The notes below the pieces were generated by a model, which did no database searches, was not told the DNA's origin, and saw nothing but the letters and a program-made list of their open reading frames with translations. 64,000 bases of DNA. Source: Hericium rajendrae (Eukaryota; Basidiomycota; Agaricomycetes; Russulales; Hericiaceae). The position numbers and the translations under genes are program-made. The stretch lies in NCBI GenBank assembly GCA_033439255.1, contig CM065891.1:124001-188000 (forward strand), read 5' to 3'. Shown here piece by piece: positions 43,004-54,665 of the stretch (positions are counted from its first letter, which is position 1; the number at the start of each line of letters is the position of its first letter).

Positions 43004-43900
43004 TCTGAGAGTATAGTTAGTCAATGTCAAAGGGATACCTTGAATGTCTTTCAAGAGACTAACTTGTACTGTATGCTTGCCACCTACGTATCCCAGTTCC
43101 AACACGTCTGACGGTGCGAACTCAACTTTGCGTGATGAATTTTATGACCTGCTCTTCCATTCAAACGAGTTAACATAATAAAGTCTGGTTAAGTCTGGTT
43201 AAGACTTACGCGAGTGGCGAACATTGGGTGAACGATAAATGCACAACAAGTGCTCGGACTCGAGTCGACGGAGGAGTCGCTGAACACAAACAGAACAGTC
43301 GCGGTGGCACGTCGACGCGGTCACATGATCGACGCCCTTCGTCGCGTCCAGCTTTAATTTGGTTTTCCCTCAAGTTTTCCATGCGCAAATTTCGCAAACC
43401 ATGCTTTGATAAGTCTACTACCTTCAGCCAAGACATGAACTGAGGGATTTTATGATATGCATTCGAAAAGTGACACATGAGTCAATATTTAAGTAGAATG
43501 AAAGACCTGCGATGCCATGGAGCGATACGTAGCATGTGTTCGTACAGACAAAAAAGCCGAATCTAAGGAGTCTGCAGGACAGAGCATCAGTCAAGTCCAG
43601 TGAAAAGTAAGGTACACATACACGCTTCGTGTACGCCAAGCCATCACCACGATCTCTTTGCGGGGCGGGTTGCGCGGGCGCACCATATCCATCACGCAAA
43701 GGTACCTGAACCCCCTGGTCCAAAAGTGTCTTTCGTGTGACGTGGTGAGCTCTGTCATGCTCATATCTTTTCTCGGGAAGAGGCTCAGCCCGGCTCTCGA
43801 CGCGGGAGGCAGGAAGCGTGACAGAATCAACTGGATTCTTGCGAGCGAGAGGCACAGCGCGGTTGACCTGCTTCAAGCGGTACTCCCCTTCACTCATTCG
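43004..43900. other. Upstream region of the F-box gene; doubtful short minus-strand frame
   Basis: Near 43180-43201 the decamer TAAGTCTGGT is tandemly repeated. A minus-strand frame from ATG 43897 (SEGEYRLKQVNRAVPL onward) to about 43620 has protein-like composition and begins just after the stop of the next gene. It may be an alternative 3' exon of that gene or chance. No other gene seen. Confidence 0.35.
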
Positions 43901-44214
43901 TCAGCTCACATCGACGGCAGACGAAGAATAATATGTACAGGTCGAGATAGCGGCGGGGTGGACGCCGTCGATCGTCTCCTTGCGCTCCTGGCGCCGGTAA
44001 AGGTGGTAGTAGAAGCCTCCAAAGATGCTGCCGACAACGGCGACGCCGCCGAAGAGCAGCTGTGCCCGGCCCGAGGTTCACGATAGGTTTGGCGGGATAA
44101 GCAAACACGACGTACCCTCTTTGAACTCAGAGACATGGCTCGAAATTTCGGGGGCGGCATTGTCGTCGCACTGTGGGCGGTGCGGTTGGGTCCCGACGAC
44201 ATGGGGGAAGACAT
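43901..44214 (-). CDS. Small single-pass membrane protein, possibly mitochondrial
   Basis: Two exons: 44214-44114 (approximately) and 44059-43901. The product has about 85 residues: a Ser/Pro/Met-rich N-terminus, then one membrane segment LLFGGVAVVGSIFGGFYYHL followed by a basic YRRQERK and a short tail. Size and layout resemble small inner-membrane assembly factors, but I do not recognise a specific family. An alternative donor (GTACAT) after the Ser-Thr-Cys codons could lead to a different C-terminus. Confidence 0.45.
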
Positions 44215-45028
44215 GAATAGAGATACTAGAAATCGGAGACCTGTTTGGATGTATTAGATAGAAATTTGGCAAAGAAGAAGGTAGATGCTGGATGGGGTTT
44301 GAGTTTATATGACAAAAGCTGGCGGGACCAGCTAATCAACATGACGTAGTTGGTCGAGCGAAGGCGCACATCACGAATCGGAAGTCCGAGGTGAGACATT
44401 ATGGACCCGTTCCGGTCTCAGACATACATGAACCGTCGAGTTGCCGTTGAGATCCCGATCAGCCATCGGACCAGGTGACGACCGTACAATGTACACGCGT
44501 GAGGTGCATGGATTAGCCTTGACAAGACCAAGGACGACGATCTGCCCGAAAAGAGGAAGAGAAACATTATGAGGACGAAAGCAACATACTACAAACATAC
44601 CAGCAACTCGAAGATGCGATCGTCGATTGGCGCAGGGCGCGTTTTAGAACATATCTTGATACCACTCCTTGAGTCCTTCTTATCTGTGACGGATACTGTA
44701 CACGGCTCGACATATGAACCCTTCACCTCTTTCTCATCCTTCTCCGTCCGGTTTGAGGCCACTCGATCTTCGGTCCGGCAGCTCCGTACTCACTGTTCGC
44801 GCCGTGAAGATGCGCAAACGACATGGTCCGACACTCAACGGACCGAAGCAAAGCCAACATACCATAAATAATCAACCTCACGATGGACTTTGCAGAGATC
44901 GTATAGACATGTATAATAAGATTCTATAGAGGGAAGATATGGCATAGAATATTAGTATTCACGTATGTAAAGACATTGATGACGACACCCTACAAGCAAG
45001 GACAGTGAGTACAGACAGATAGCCTGCT
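44215..45028. other. Intergenic, nothing recognised
   Basis: Short open frames on both strands without domains. The right end holds the 3' untranslated region of the kinase gene. Confidence 0.4.
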
Positions 45029-47209
45029 CTAATGTTTCGATTTCTTCGACCGACTTCCATTTTTGTCCGCCCCTGCTCCCTGCCGTTCTCGGCGGCGTTT
45101 CACAGCCGCCGAAGTAGGTGAACCTGGCTCTGGTGCACGGGTGCGCCCGGAGATCTGTGCCTTCTTCTTCTTCTCCTCTCCCATGGCCTTCCTCTTATCC
45201 GCAGCGATCTGAGGCCAAGGATCTGCAATATTTTGCAGAGAGACGGGGTCCTCCTCGGGGAGTGCGTCCCTTGCGCGACCAAGGATAGTCAGGACGGAGT
45301 CGTATATTTCGGAGACTGACGTTGGAGTCGTATCAACGGTCCGGGAAAGGAACAAGTTGCGAAGATCTTGTATACACTCCCGTAGGGCATCGAAGTACGG
45401 ATGAATTTCGGCCAGCAATACTGCGAATGCTGAAGGTTTGCGAAGCGACTGATCCTTTGCCAGTCCAACGAGCTTGAAGTCGCCATATATGAACCAGTGG
45501 CGTAATTCTGACTTCTCAACGTCAAATTCAGAGCCTCTCGGACGTCCTGGACCCTCCATGGTGATGCAGATCCAGAAGAGGACATAGAAGAACGATTCGA
45601 GGTCATGGTAGGCTTTGTGCTCGATGCTCGTGTCGGCATTAAGGATGTCAATAGCCATGAATGGTAGGGTCCCCTATGGTAGATGTTAGCAAAGGGAGAA
45701 TGTGCAACAAAAAGCACTCACAGTGCGGTGGTTTGTGAGATCTGTCTCAAATTCACGATCAGTCTTCACGCTATAGTCGATGTCTATGAGCAGGCCTGGT
45801 CGCTTTCCAGGCAGCGAACCGTTTTCGAATATCATAATGTTGCGGAGGCTGATGTCTCGGTGCAAGATTTTCTTCAAGTCGTGAAGTGCACGATGAGCTG
45901 ACGAATCAACATAAGTTAAGACAAACGAACTTCGGGGGATTGCGAGGCACTCACTTTTGATAGTATCAATAAAGACGCCAACAAGTTCACGTCGCGTCGA
46001 AAAGTTCTGAATGGGTGTTCCACAGTCCTTCAGAACGATACGCCTATGAATGCGGATTTCCAGGTTCTGGTAGTCTTCTGCATTTGGATAATCGTCCCAG
46101 TCGTCGAGGAGTGTACGACCATGAGAAGCAGTGGTATCGTCGATATCGCCAAGTTGAAGATCTTCATCCGCATACCATCCAGCCAGGCCAGAAATATCGA
46201 TAGCCTCCTTCAAGAGTTCGGCCTCGTTAGACTGCCGTGCGGTATCCGCCCAGTAATCTTTGATGATGAAGTTCTGACCGTCACGAGTTACTCTGTAACA
46301 AACAGTTCCGCGGCCCCTAATGACCGAAGCAATATGCACAACGTCCAAAATTTCGTACGTCTCGCCCTGGACTTGAATGGTCTGCGGATCGGAGGTCAGG
46401 TTGATAGTGGGATCATATCCCAGAGCGGTATTATCTCCGAAGACAAGGCTGCCCAAGACGTAGATAAAGCGCCTGGGGCATTCATTGACGTTGAAAGCAA
46501 GCTCGCCGACTGCGCCCGACCTGTCAAACAAAGAAACTCGGAGTTGGGCCCCACAAAGCGTCAGGCCGACGACATAGCGTCGATTGGCTTGGTGGCCAAA
46601 GATCAACCGCGCATCCTCTCTCAACCCACGGTCTGCATCCTTGACATTCTGCGGCCTACTGTTGCCTTTGAGCTCTCCGACAGAGCGAGGATCTTTCCAG
46701 TGAGCTTCACCGGGCGGCTGATTCTTGGGAAGCAGGACCGTGTCAGGCTTCCGGGTGCAAGATTCCAGAGGGCGCAGCGGCGTTTCTGCACATTCAGCTG
46801 ACCAATACCACGCGGGGCTAATGCCAGAACTCTCTCCGATGGCTTGAGCGACAGCATTGAACAAATTCGCGATCTTCTCCTCGCTACCCGGCTGGGATCC
46901 GAATACATCTCCCACCGCCTCCGCGTCTTCATCCGAGACAACTGGCTCCGAAAGATCTACGTGGTACCACTCGCCGTCGTGATACAGCCTTGTCGCTGAC
47001 TTGATATGCTGATACGCTTGCTCGACATTGAAAGGCAACGTGTCAGGTGGGAAGATATGTTCGACTAGGCCGTCGACCTCGGGAAGGCATGCTCCTCGAA
47101 GCTCCTGTGCGATGAGAATGTCGGTAATAGCGCGCTTTTCACTACCTCCGTAGGTGGAGACCTTGAGCATGAGAGGCGTGCTGTTGGCCGTGACTTGTTT
47201 GGTAGCCAT
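45029..47209 (-). CDS. FunK1-type fungal protein kinase
   Basis: Exons: 47209-45955, 45897-45722, 45673-45029. The start at 47209 (MATKQVTANST) is preferred over the longer open frame because the upstream residues look untranslated. The N-terminal half contains the usual long extension with WKDPRSVGELKG and RRFIYVLGSLVFG. The kinase core has YRVTRDGQNFIIKDYW (Lys of the ATP site), HRDISLRNIMIF (catalytic loop) and IDIDYSVK in place of DFG, then GTLPFMAIDIL and a YHDLESFFYVLFWICI helix. A Lys-rich nuclear-type tail ends the protein. The family is expanded in mushrooms; substrates are unknown. Frame intact. Confidence 0.85.
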
Positions 47210-47801
47210 AGCGGGTGAGGACGAGGAGAGTAAAAGATTGGAAAAACCACTTACAGTCGAAGGAGTTATATATCCACGACATTGTGGACTGAGAACAATG
47301 GCGCGGGGCTCGAAATGAGGCTTGTGGACGAGAGGTGGGGGGATGGTGGACGTTCGGTTACAAGAGCACTGGGAGGCCACAATTGCCGTCACATTGCGGT
47401 CACATGATCGCGTACTCGGCAAGATCCTATTATCGCGCGATACACGCCGCGACAACGAGGCGTGGACTTGACGCCGGCTCCGATATCGGTGCATCGAACA
47501 AAAGATCTCTGAGAGCTAACGAATGAAATTACTGCGATATGGGTCACTGGGGGCATTGATGGATTTTGGCCTGGCTGTTACGTCACCAAAGTGGGCGTTC
47601 CGCACGTCAGTAGACAAAGGAATGTGGAGAAACAATACCAAAAACTTCATGCCCGACGCATGCCCGACTCTCATTCTCATGCAGGACCATTCTTCGAGGA
47701 TACAGAGAAAAGGTTGCCGAAGCTTCGGTCGAATGCCTGTGATGAGACGCGGCAGTAGATTGTGCAGGCTATATACTATTGCGGGGTAACAAATAAAACC
47801 A
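47210..47801. other. Intergenic between kinase and Tudor-SN genes
   Basis: No gene recognised. It contains the kinase promoter at left and the SND1 3' end at right. Confidence 0.4.
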
Positions 47802-50800
47802 CTACTCATCTTCTTCCACATCGCCAAACTCGAACATGCCGGCCCTACCCCTCTTCGCAATGGCCACCGACTCCTGCAGCTTCTTCACGATGTGCGGGTA
47901 TGAGCTGAGGTACTTGGCGCCCTTGCGGTCCACTGCAGCGAGACCTTCGCGGACGAGATCGGCGTTGATGCTGGCGAGAGGGTCGTTGGTGGAGGAGGGG
48001 TCGGCCGGATCGATTAGGCGCAGATGCAAGAGGTTGCCTTCGCGGTGGTCGATGTTCGCGATGAGCTTGCGGCCCTCGCAGAGCTGGCGGAAGCGGTCGA
48101 CCGCTTCCTGGTGGTATTCGCTTTGCGGGCCGAGGAGCTTCACGAAGCTGCGACGGTGAACCCCTTATGAATCTCAACTGTCTGTGATTGGTTAACTGTA
48201 CTCACCTGAGGCGCGCGTCGTGTGCTTGGCCAGGTAATGAGCGGAATTTAGGGTCGAGCGGTCGGAGGTTCTCGAAGCCGACGATGTCCTGGTTGCCGTA
48301 GTCGATAAATGTGACTTCGGCTTCTCTCTTGACAGGCGATGCGCGGCGGATTTTGGCTCGGTACCATGAGCCGTCGGAGAACTTCGCTGAGACCAGGTCG
48401 CCGCCCTTGGGTATGAAGCCTGCGGGTGCTGTCGGCGCGCCGCGGTGGTGTATCGAAAAGTCGCGCATGAGTTTCTCTAGCGATGCAATGCCTGGAGGAG
48501 CGATTAGACTTCAGAAAGTTCACAAAGCCGGAATCGAGCTTACCTTCGGTGTTCAGGATCTGAATGGAGAAGGTGAAGTCGTTCTTTGGTCTCACGTCGC
48601 TGATGATGACATCAATATACTCGGTCCGGTACGCTGATGTGTCTTCTTCCTCTGGTACTTGCGCGGCAGCCTGCTCAGCAGCTTCGTCGTAATCAGACCA
48701 GATCTATCATGCCCAAGTCAACAATGACAGGAAATATGATAGAAACGACATGCTTACATTGCGTCGTGCCTTCTTTGCTTTCTCCTCTGCCTCGTAGAGC
48801 TGTCTCGACCACGGCAGCGCATCCGCAGAGAACGCATGCACAGTGGCCAGCCCCTCACGCACAAGCGCGACCGCAGCATTGTCCGTCTTGTTCACGTAGA
48901 GAGCGCCAATGAAGCCTCCCGACTTGTCCACCGTGTCGACCTCGATTTCGACGTCGCGCTGCATGTACTTGCGCGTGGCGAAGTCGGCGGCTTCCTGGCC
49001 GTATGGCTCACTCTTTTCCGACGGATTGCGTGCCGTGCGCGGTGCACGGATGCCTCCCAGTACCAAGGTGAGCACCTGGTTGTCTTTTGGCAGGATGATT
49101 CTAGTTGTGGGCAGTCAGCTTCAAAATCCCGACAAGGAAACAACGAGATTACTTGAAGCGCGATCCGGCAGCGACATAATCGACGACAGCGGCAATTCTG
49201 CCTTGCCTCTTGAAGCCAGTGACGAACTGATTTGCACGGTTCGCTGCCTGCAGAGCGTGAGTCTAGGTGCGGACTCGGCAGTGAAACTTGAATTACCTCC
49301 GATAGGTTGAGCGGCGGCTTTGGTGCTGGGTGATCCTTGCCTGAGTGAATGCCGCGGGCCTCAGTCACTGCACTATAACAAGGATCAGAGAAGACACCAC
49401 AGCGTGCCAGGAAGAGCTCACATCTGCTCGGCCGCCATCAGCTTGTCATAGTCGGGCGACCGATCCTCGTCGTCGCGTTTGTGACGCACGACGCTTGCGA
49501 GGCCCTTTTCAATGAGCTGCTCCGAGACATTTCTGGAGCATAGAAGAGACCCTTCAGCACCTCTTCTCCCGAACAGATGGCATGGCTCGAACATCAAACG
49601 TACACATTTTGGTTGCCGACACGGACAGTTGCACACTCGCGCTCTTCGTACTCGCCATCGCGGGGGCGGACGAAGTCGATGTGCACCTTTACATGCTTTC
49701 CAATAAGCTTTTTGCGCAGAAACTCGCGCGCCTCATGCGCATAATACGCCTGCTTGGGATCCGAAAGCCTACGAGCAGACGCATCAGTCCACCCGTTCCA
49801 CACTCAACGAGACTCGAGCGTACTTGGGTCCTCTCGTCGAGCTGAGCTGCACCCTGCGCTCCTTGGCGCCCTCCTTCTCCAGCACAGAGATCTGGTCGCC
49901 CGTCCACACCCGGACGACCGTCGCATCGAACGTGCGCGACGTGCCGTTCGTCACGGGGCCGCCTTTTGCGCCGCTGGAGGAGGCCGGCGCGTTGGCGTAC
50001 AAGCCCAACCGCTTCTCCTTCGCGAGCTTCTCGGCTGCGCGCAGACGCTCCATGCCACCAGAGCCCGCGAGCATGCCCGCGTGCCAGTCGACGATACGCG
50101 CAAGACCGCCGGAGACGAGGTGCTCGGCGATGTTACCTGCAGGATGGAGGACTATATGGCAATGTCAGTGATGGACTGTGATCGGTAGGAAAGACTGCCT
50201 AACCGTTGCCAATGAAGATGCTCGAGGGAGCCGGCGCGCCGCCATTTGACTGGAACGGCGTAGCGGCGGCGGTCGGGAGCGAGAGCAATTGCACTTTGAC
50301 GGCGCGCTGTAGCAGCCTCGACTCAGTGAAGAACCTTGCCTAGATTACACCGTCCGCGATTGTCGGTTTGAGCGGGACAGGACAGAAAGCAAATGGGGAT
50401 TTTATTAATATTGATGCGTGGTACATGGAGGCAATGGATGAGCTAGGGTGATGACCCACTTCTTCTCCCCATGGCTCGGATGGCTCTCCCTGCTTTGATG
50501 CCGCACGGGCGCTACGCACGCCGGCGAGCGTGATGTTGACAAATTGGTGCTCGCCTTCGGGCATTAGAAGGCGGATGCGGAGTGTCGTGCCGTCGCGGAC
50601 TGCTTCAACGATACCTGTAGACAGACATGCATCAGTATCTGTGAAGCTACAGGGTGAAGAAGCTTTGACCATCGATAGTCTTGCCCTTCCACTCAGTGAT
50701 ATAGGCTTGCGAGTCTAATGGCATGTTGTGGATCACGGTGTGCGCCTGAAGCCGCATTTCAGCACGTGGGAACAGCACAGAGTGAACAGAACGCACCTTG

Positions 50801-51519
50801 GGACCATGCGGATTCCAGATCCCCCGCCCGGCTGCCTTGGCCTCGTTCTCGATTTCTTTGCGGCGGATGTCCTCATCTGAAGGGTCGCGCTTGAGTTCTT
50901 TGACTTTGGCCCAGCCAAGACGCAGAAGCTCATTTGCAATATCGACCCCGTTAATCTCGCCATTGCCAAGATCGCGGGGCGTATCATCGTTGGAGGGAAG
51001 CTGGTGCGAGGATGTGAATGTGATTTCTTTGCCGACTGCGAAGGCTCGAAGGCACTCGCGCGCTTCAAATGCCCAGGGCTAGAAAAACATTCAGAATGAA
51101 CATCAGCCGCTACTTCAACCCACCAAAATCCCCCTTTCCGCTCGATCGTTGAAGGATCACATACCTCGTCTTCCCTTGTCTGATTGCCCATCCGTGGTGA
51201 CGTGACATCGGCAAGATGCAGGACTCTGGCCAATATATAAAACATCAGCACTCGGGCGTGGAGAACCACGCTAGATCACGTACCTTTCTTTCGGAGCCTG
51301 ACCCTGGGGCCCAGGACGGCCGCGCAGGATGAGCGAGTCACCGGAAATAACGCCTGCAACCAAGCAAATCGTTAGACCGTCGTTCCGAGCACTTCTGACC
51401 TTACTGAGAAAGTCAGTCAGTTCACGCACTTTTGACGACCTGGATGAGGCAGATGCGGTGTTCAGAGCACGGCCAGCTTGACAAAAATCATACGGGGTAC
51501 GTACGGCTTTCAAGGACAT
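47802..51519 (-). CDS. SND1: Tudor staphylococcal nuclease (Tudor-SN, SND1/p100)
   Basis: Seventeen exons: 51519-51505, 51439-51430 (10 nt), 51353-51284, 51225-51165, 51078-50797, 50745-50670, 50614-50460, 50339-50204, 50151-49824, 49768-49604, 49533-49422, 49372-49297, 49247-49153, 49100-48758, 48703-48544, 48491-48206, 48147-47802. The frame is unbroken. Four staphylococcal-nuclease-like repeats (for example VISGDSLILRGRPGPQG with LADVTSPRMG, and EAVRDGTTLRIRLLMPEG with LAGVRSARA) precede a Tudor domain (VSAKFSDGSWYRAKIRR, VTFIDYGNQD) inserted in a fifth partial nuclease fold. The family binds structured RNA and dimethyl-arginine proteins and works in RNA processing and stress granules. The repeats usually lack nuclease catalytic residues. 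The very short second exon is unusual. Confidence 0.9.
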
Positions 51520-51755
51520 TGTAGGCTATGTCTGCGACGATGTGGACTGTGGGATATGCAGGAGGGTCGAATGCACACGAGGATGAAATGCAAATGCCAG
51601 CAAGCCTGGGTGTAACTTTAGAGAGATGACGCGGGACCGTGGGACCAGCACGTAAAACTGCTGTCGGTCCATGGCCCGAAGCAGTCTCCCGGTCTCCGAC
51701 GCTTGAGAGTCCAGCTGGCCACTTCTGCTGTAGCAGCTGCTGCTCATCCTCGACC
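51520..51755. promoter_or_regulatory. Shared promoter region between SND1 and bS6m genes
   Basis: 236 bp separate the divergent start codons at 51519 (minus) and 51756 (plus). No clear TATA box on either side. A CTG-rich stretch (about 51721-51745) precedes the bS6m start. Confidence 0.5.
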
Positions 51756-52272
51756 ATGCCGTTTTACCAAGTCTTCTGTATCGCAGCACATAACAAGAGC
51801 TATGTACGTTCTGTGTACTCTGCTCCCTTATCTTAACTGACAATTCGTGTAAGGTTCACATCAAGGATCTCGTACGCTCGTCGGCATTGCATGTCATGAA
51901 CAACGGCGGTGTCGTGCGCGGTGTCAAGTTCTGGGGCACGCAGGTTCTTCCCAACAAGATGAGGCGAAACAGAGTGATCCATACCCACGGAGAGTGCGTA
52001 ACCTTGTTGTTGTGGTCTTGTACCTGTCTGACAGTCTATTCGCGACCAGCTACTGGACAATGCACTTCGACGCATCACCAGACAACCAAAAGAACCTCGC
52101 GCGAATAATGCGCAAGGACCCACGCGTCATCCGCGCAACGATGCTGAAGATGGGCGAGAAGATCGAGGATGTCGCACACAGGACGGAACAGACCGTAAAA
52201 CCCGACAGACGTGTCGCCGATTACGTTACATCCTTGTTAGACCCCAAGGCCGCCCCACGTCCCTCCCGTTGA
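51756..52272 (+). CDS. MRP17: Mitochondrial small-subunit ribosomal protein bS6m
   Basis: Exons 51756-51803, 51854-51992 and 52050-52272 (TGA) encode about 136 residues. The protein matches the fungal MRP17/bS6m pattern closely: MPFYQVFCIAAHN at the start, VRSSALHVMNNGGVVRGV, then WGTQVLPNKMRRN, YWTMHFDASP and DPRVIRATMLK. bS6m sits on the platform of the mitochondrial small ribosomal subunit. It has no long presequence, as usual for this protein. It is transcribed divergently from SND1. Confidence 0.9.
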
Positions 52273-52348
52273 AACGTTGATCACGCAGCTCTGTTTTGAA
52301 AAACTCGCTATCCATACATCTGCATCTATTGTAATACGTACACCATCA

Positions 52349-53316
52349 CTATTCTGTCCGCTTGACCATGTCGAGGACGTCCTTCAACCCAGGTATAACC
52401 CGGACTCCTGTCAAATCTTCTCCGTCTTCTTTTCTCTCCCCTTCGCCATCTGGCCCTGGCCTTCGCAGTAACAACGCCTGCAAACCAGCCTTTCGTGCGC
52501 CATGATAATCTCTAATAAAGTTGAGCTGATCAGACCGGCCGTATATCAACGAGTATATTCCAACTGACGCATCTAGCTCGTCTCCGACGTGTAAGGCTTC
52601 GCTAAGTGCCACGCCTGCTCTTGCGCAGGCTCTATGGAAGATCTCAGCTGATGGCTTCTCGACGCCTTCCTCTTCGCTGACGAGGATGGGAGAGAGATGT
52701 TGCAGTATGCCGAGGTCATTCATCGCGGACACTTCTCGCGCGCTTTAACATCACAACATGTGTGAGATAGCGTGTTACGAACGTATTCGTGAATCGGCAT
52801 TGGTTACAAGTCCTGCTTGAACGTTCATTTGCTTCAGCGCCTGCACTGGATAATAAGTGCATCCCGCCAGACCCATGATCAACTGTGATTCTTCTGGAAG
52901 TCAAATGAGCCTCGCGCACCGGTATCAAGCGAATCGTCAAATAACTTATACCCCTCCGCAGAGCTGAACCTCTTCATGAGCCTCGGAACGATCTCATCAA
53001 GGCTTCTGTCAACGACATGCGGATCCGCGCCTGCGCCCGTCGCGGTGCGCCGGATGACTTCGCCCCACCACTCTGTCGGGCCGTTCTTGTACACTGGCTG
53101 CTCAACTTGGATCTGCTTCAGCGCTGCGAATCATGTGTGTAAAATCTCCAGACAAAAACAGCGTGCGCGATACGCACCTGCTTTGAACGAACGCGCGAGA
53201 GCTGGAGGGAGCAGCTCGCCGAGGTAGGGCGCGAATACCTGCGCGTATTGCGTATAGATGGGGAGGCGGGGGGTGATTAGGGTATGCAGGGCATCGAAGG
53301 TAACGAGACGAATCAT
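52349..53316 (-). CDS. Haloacid-dehalogenase-like hydrolase
   Basis: Exons: 53316-53178, 53123-52920, 52845-52783, 52734-52569, 52511-52349. The start at 53316 gives MIRLVTFDALHTL, which is HAD motif I with the nucleophile Asp; the second Asp is replaced by Leu-His, as in several HDHD3-type members. Motif II is GLVTNADSR, motif III is EKPSAEIFHRA, and motif IV is HVGDELDADYHGA, completed across the last intron. A helical cap lies between motifs I and II. About 235 residues, the usual length. Substrate unknown; probably a small phosphorylated metabolite. The join of exons 3 and 4 is the least certain. Confidence 0.8.
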
Positions 53317-53523
53317 CGTTCTGAAAGGAAGGGCAAGTAAGCTTCTGGCGTTGGTCAGGACGGTGTGTCGCGCCGTGAGCGCGCTTACTTACAGTGCTTT
53401 GCATATCAGTCTGCAGTCGACGCGTCAAGAATTCTGTTTGTAGTAGCCAAATAGTCACATTCTGTCACATATCAATCACGGCGACCGTAGAAGTTGTGTA
53501 CTGTATCTTCGACTCTAAGTATC

Positions 53524-54608
53524 ATGGCTCCTGAGCTCTCGCAAGAAATGCGTGAGCGGATCGTCTACTGGAGAGTCGTGCTTCAGAAATCACCTGCTGA
53601 AATTTCTGTTCTTGCAGGATGTTCAGTGCGAACTGTATACAATGTCCTCAGCCTTCATCGTGACTACGGGACCGTTAACAACCCATTTGCGCGTCCTCCA
53701 GGCCGTCCACGGACACTTGACACGGGCGATACCAATTACATTTCCTCGATCCTTGCTGCCAACCCCACCCTCTATCTCGATGAAATACAGAGTAGCCTTT
53801 TCCGTGCACGACATGCAGATGCTTCTATTGCCACAATCTCGCGTGCTATACGGCACATGGCCATGACACACAAACAAATATCTAAATCAGCTTTGGAGCG
53901 GAACGAACTTCTTCGCGCTACCTGGCAAGCTGAGTACGGAGACATACCAGCACATTACTTTGTCTGGCTAGACGAGTCCAGCGTAGACGATATCACCAAT
54001 CAGCGTCAGGAAGGGTGGGGTTCTCTTGGACGGGCATGTGTTCGCCGGGCAACTTTTCTACGAGGACAGCGTTATTCGGTCCTCCCTGCTTTGACATATG
54101 AGGGTATCACTGCATTAGATATTTTTGAGGGCTCTGTTACGAAGGAGAAATTTATACAATTCCTGGAGGCTGAACTGGTATGCAGGATTTGCGAAAACCA
54201 TTATACTGATACCGACAAATTTTTGTTCATAGGCACCTCAGCTTTCACCATACCCGGGCATGCGAAGTGTTGTCGTGCTGGACAATTGTGCCATTCATCA
54301 TGACGAAGAAGTTCGCAGAATTGTTGAAGATGAATGTGGTAAATCAGTATTCAAGTTTTTGGCCTTCGTTCTCTAGCGGGCTAACTTAAATATGCATAGG
54401 CGCGAAGTTGATTTATTTACCACCATACTCACCGGATTTCAATCCAATAGAACAAGCATTTCATTCCGTCAAGTCTTGGCTTCGACGCCACGAATCGGAT
54501 GCTATTCGCGCCGAGGTGAGACCATGGTTAATTGAGCAGGCTGCCGCATCTGTATCAAGGGAGAGTGCAGAGGGGTGGATTGTCAATTGTGGATACTCAT
54601 TTGTCTAA
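53524..54608 (+). CDS. Tc1/mariner-type DDE transposase, intact
   Basis: Exons 53524-54177, 54233-54338 and 54400-54608 encode 322 residues without frame breaks. The N-terminus has a helix-turn-helix (VYWRVVLQKSPAEISVLAG, SVRTVYNVLSLHRDYG) and the linker GRPRTLD. The DDE_3 core has WLDESSVDD (first Asp), VVVLDNCAIHHD (second Asp) and YLPPYSPDFNPIEQAFHSVK (Glu). This architecture cuts and pastes at TA sites. I see no inverted repeats around it: the left flank runs into the HAD promoter, and only 57 bp separate its stop from the stop of the next gene on the other strand. It is either an element with eroded ends or an immobilised, possibly host-retained copy. Confidence 0.8.
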
Positions 54609-54665
54609 GTCTATCTATGAATCTATGAATCTCGCGCAGCCAAAACAACATCTAAGATTAGCCGT

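Noticed and set aside
53440-54665. Inverted repeats or TA duplications around the mariner-type gene
   Set aside because: The two flanks were compared in both orientations and share no run beyond chance; TCTATGAA near 54615-54630 is only a short tandem repeat.
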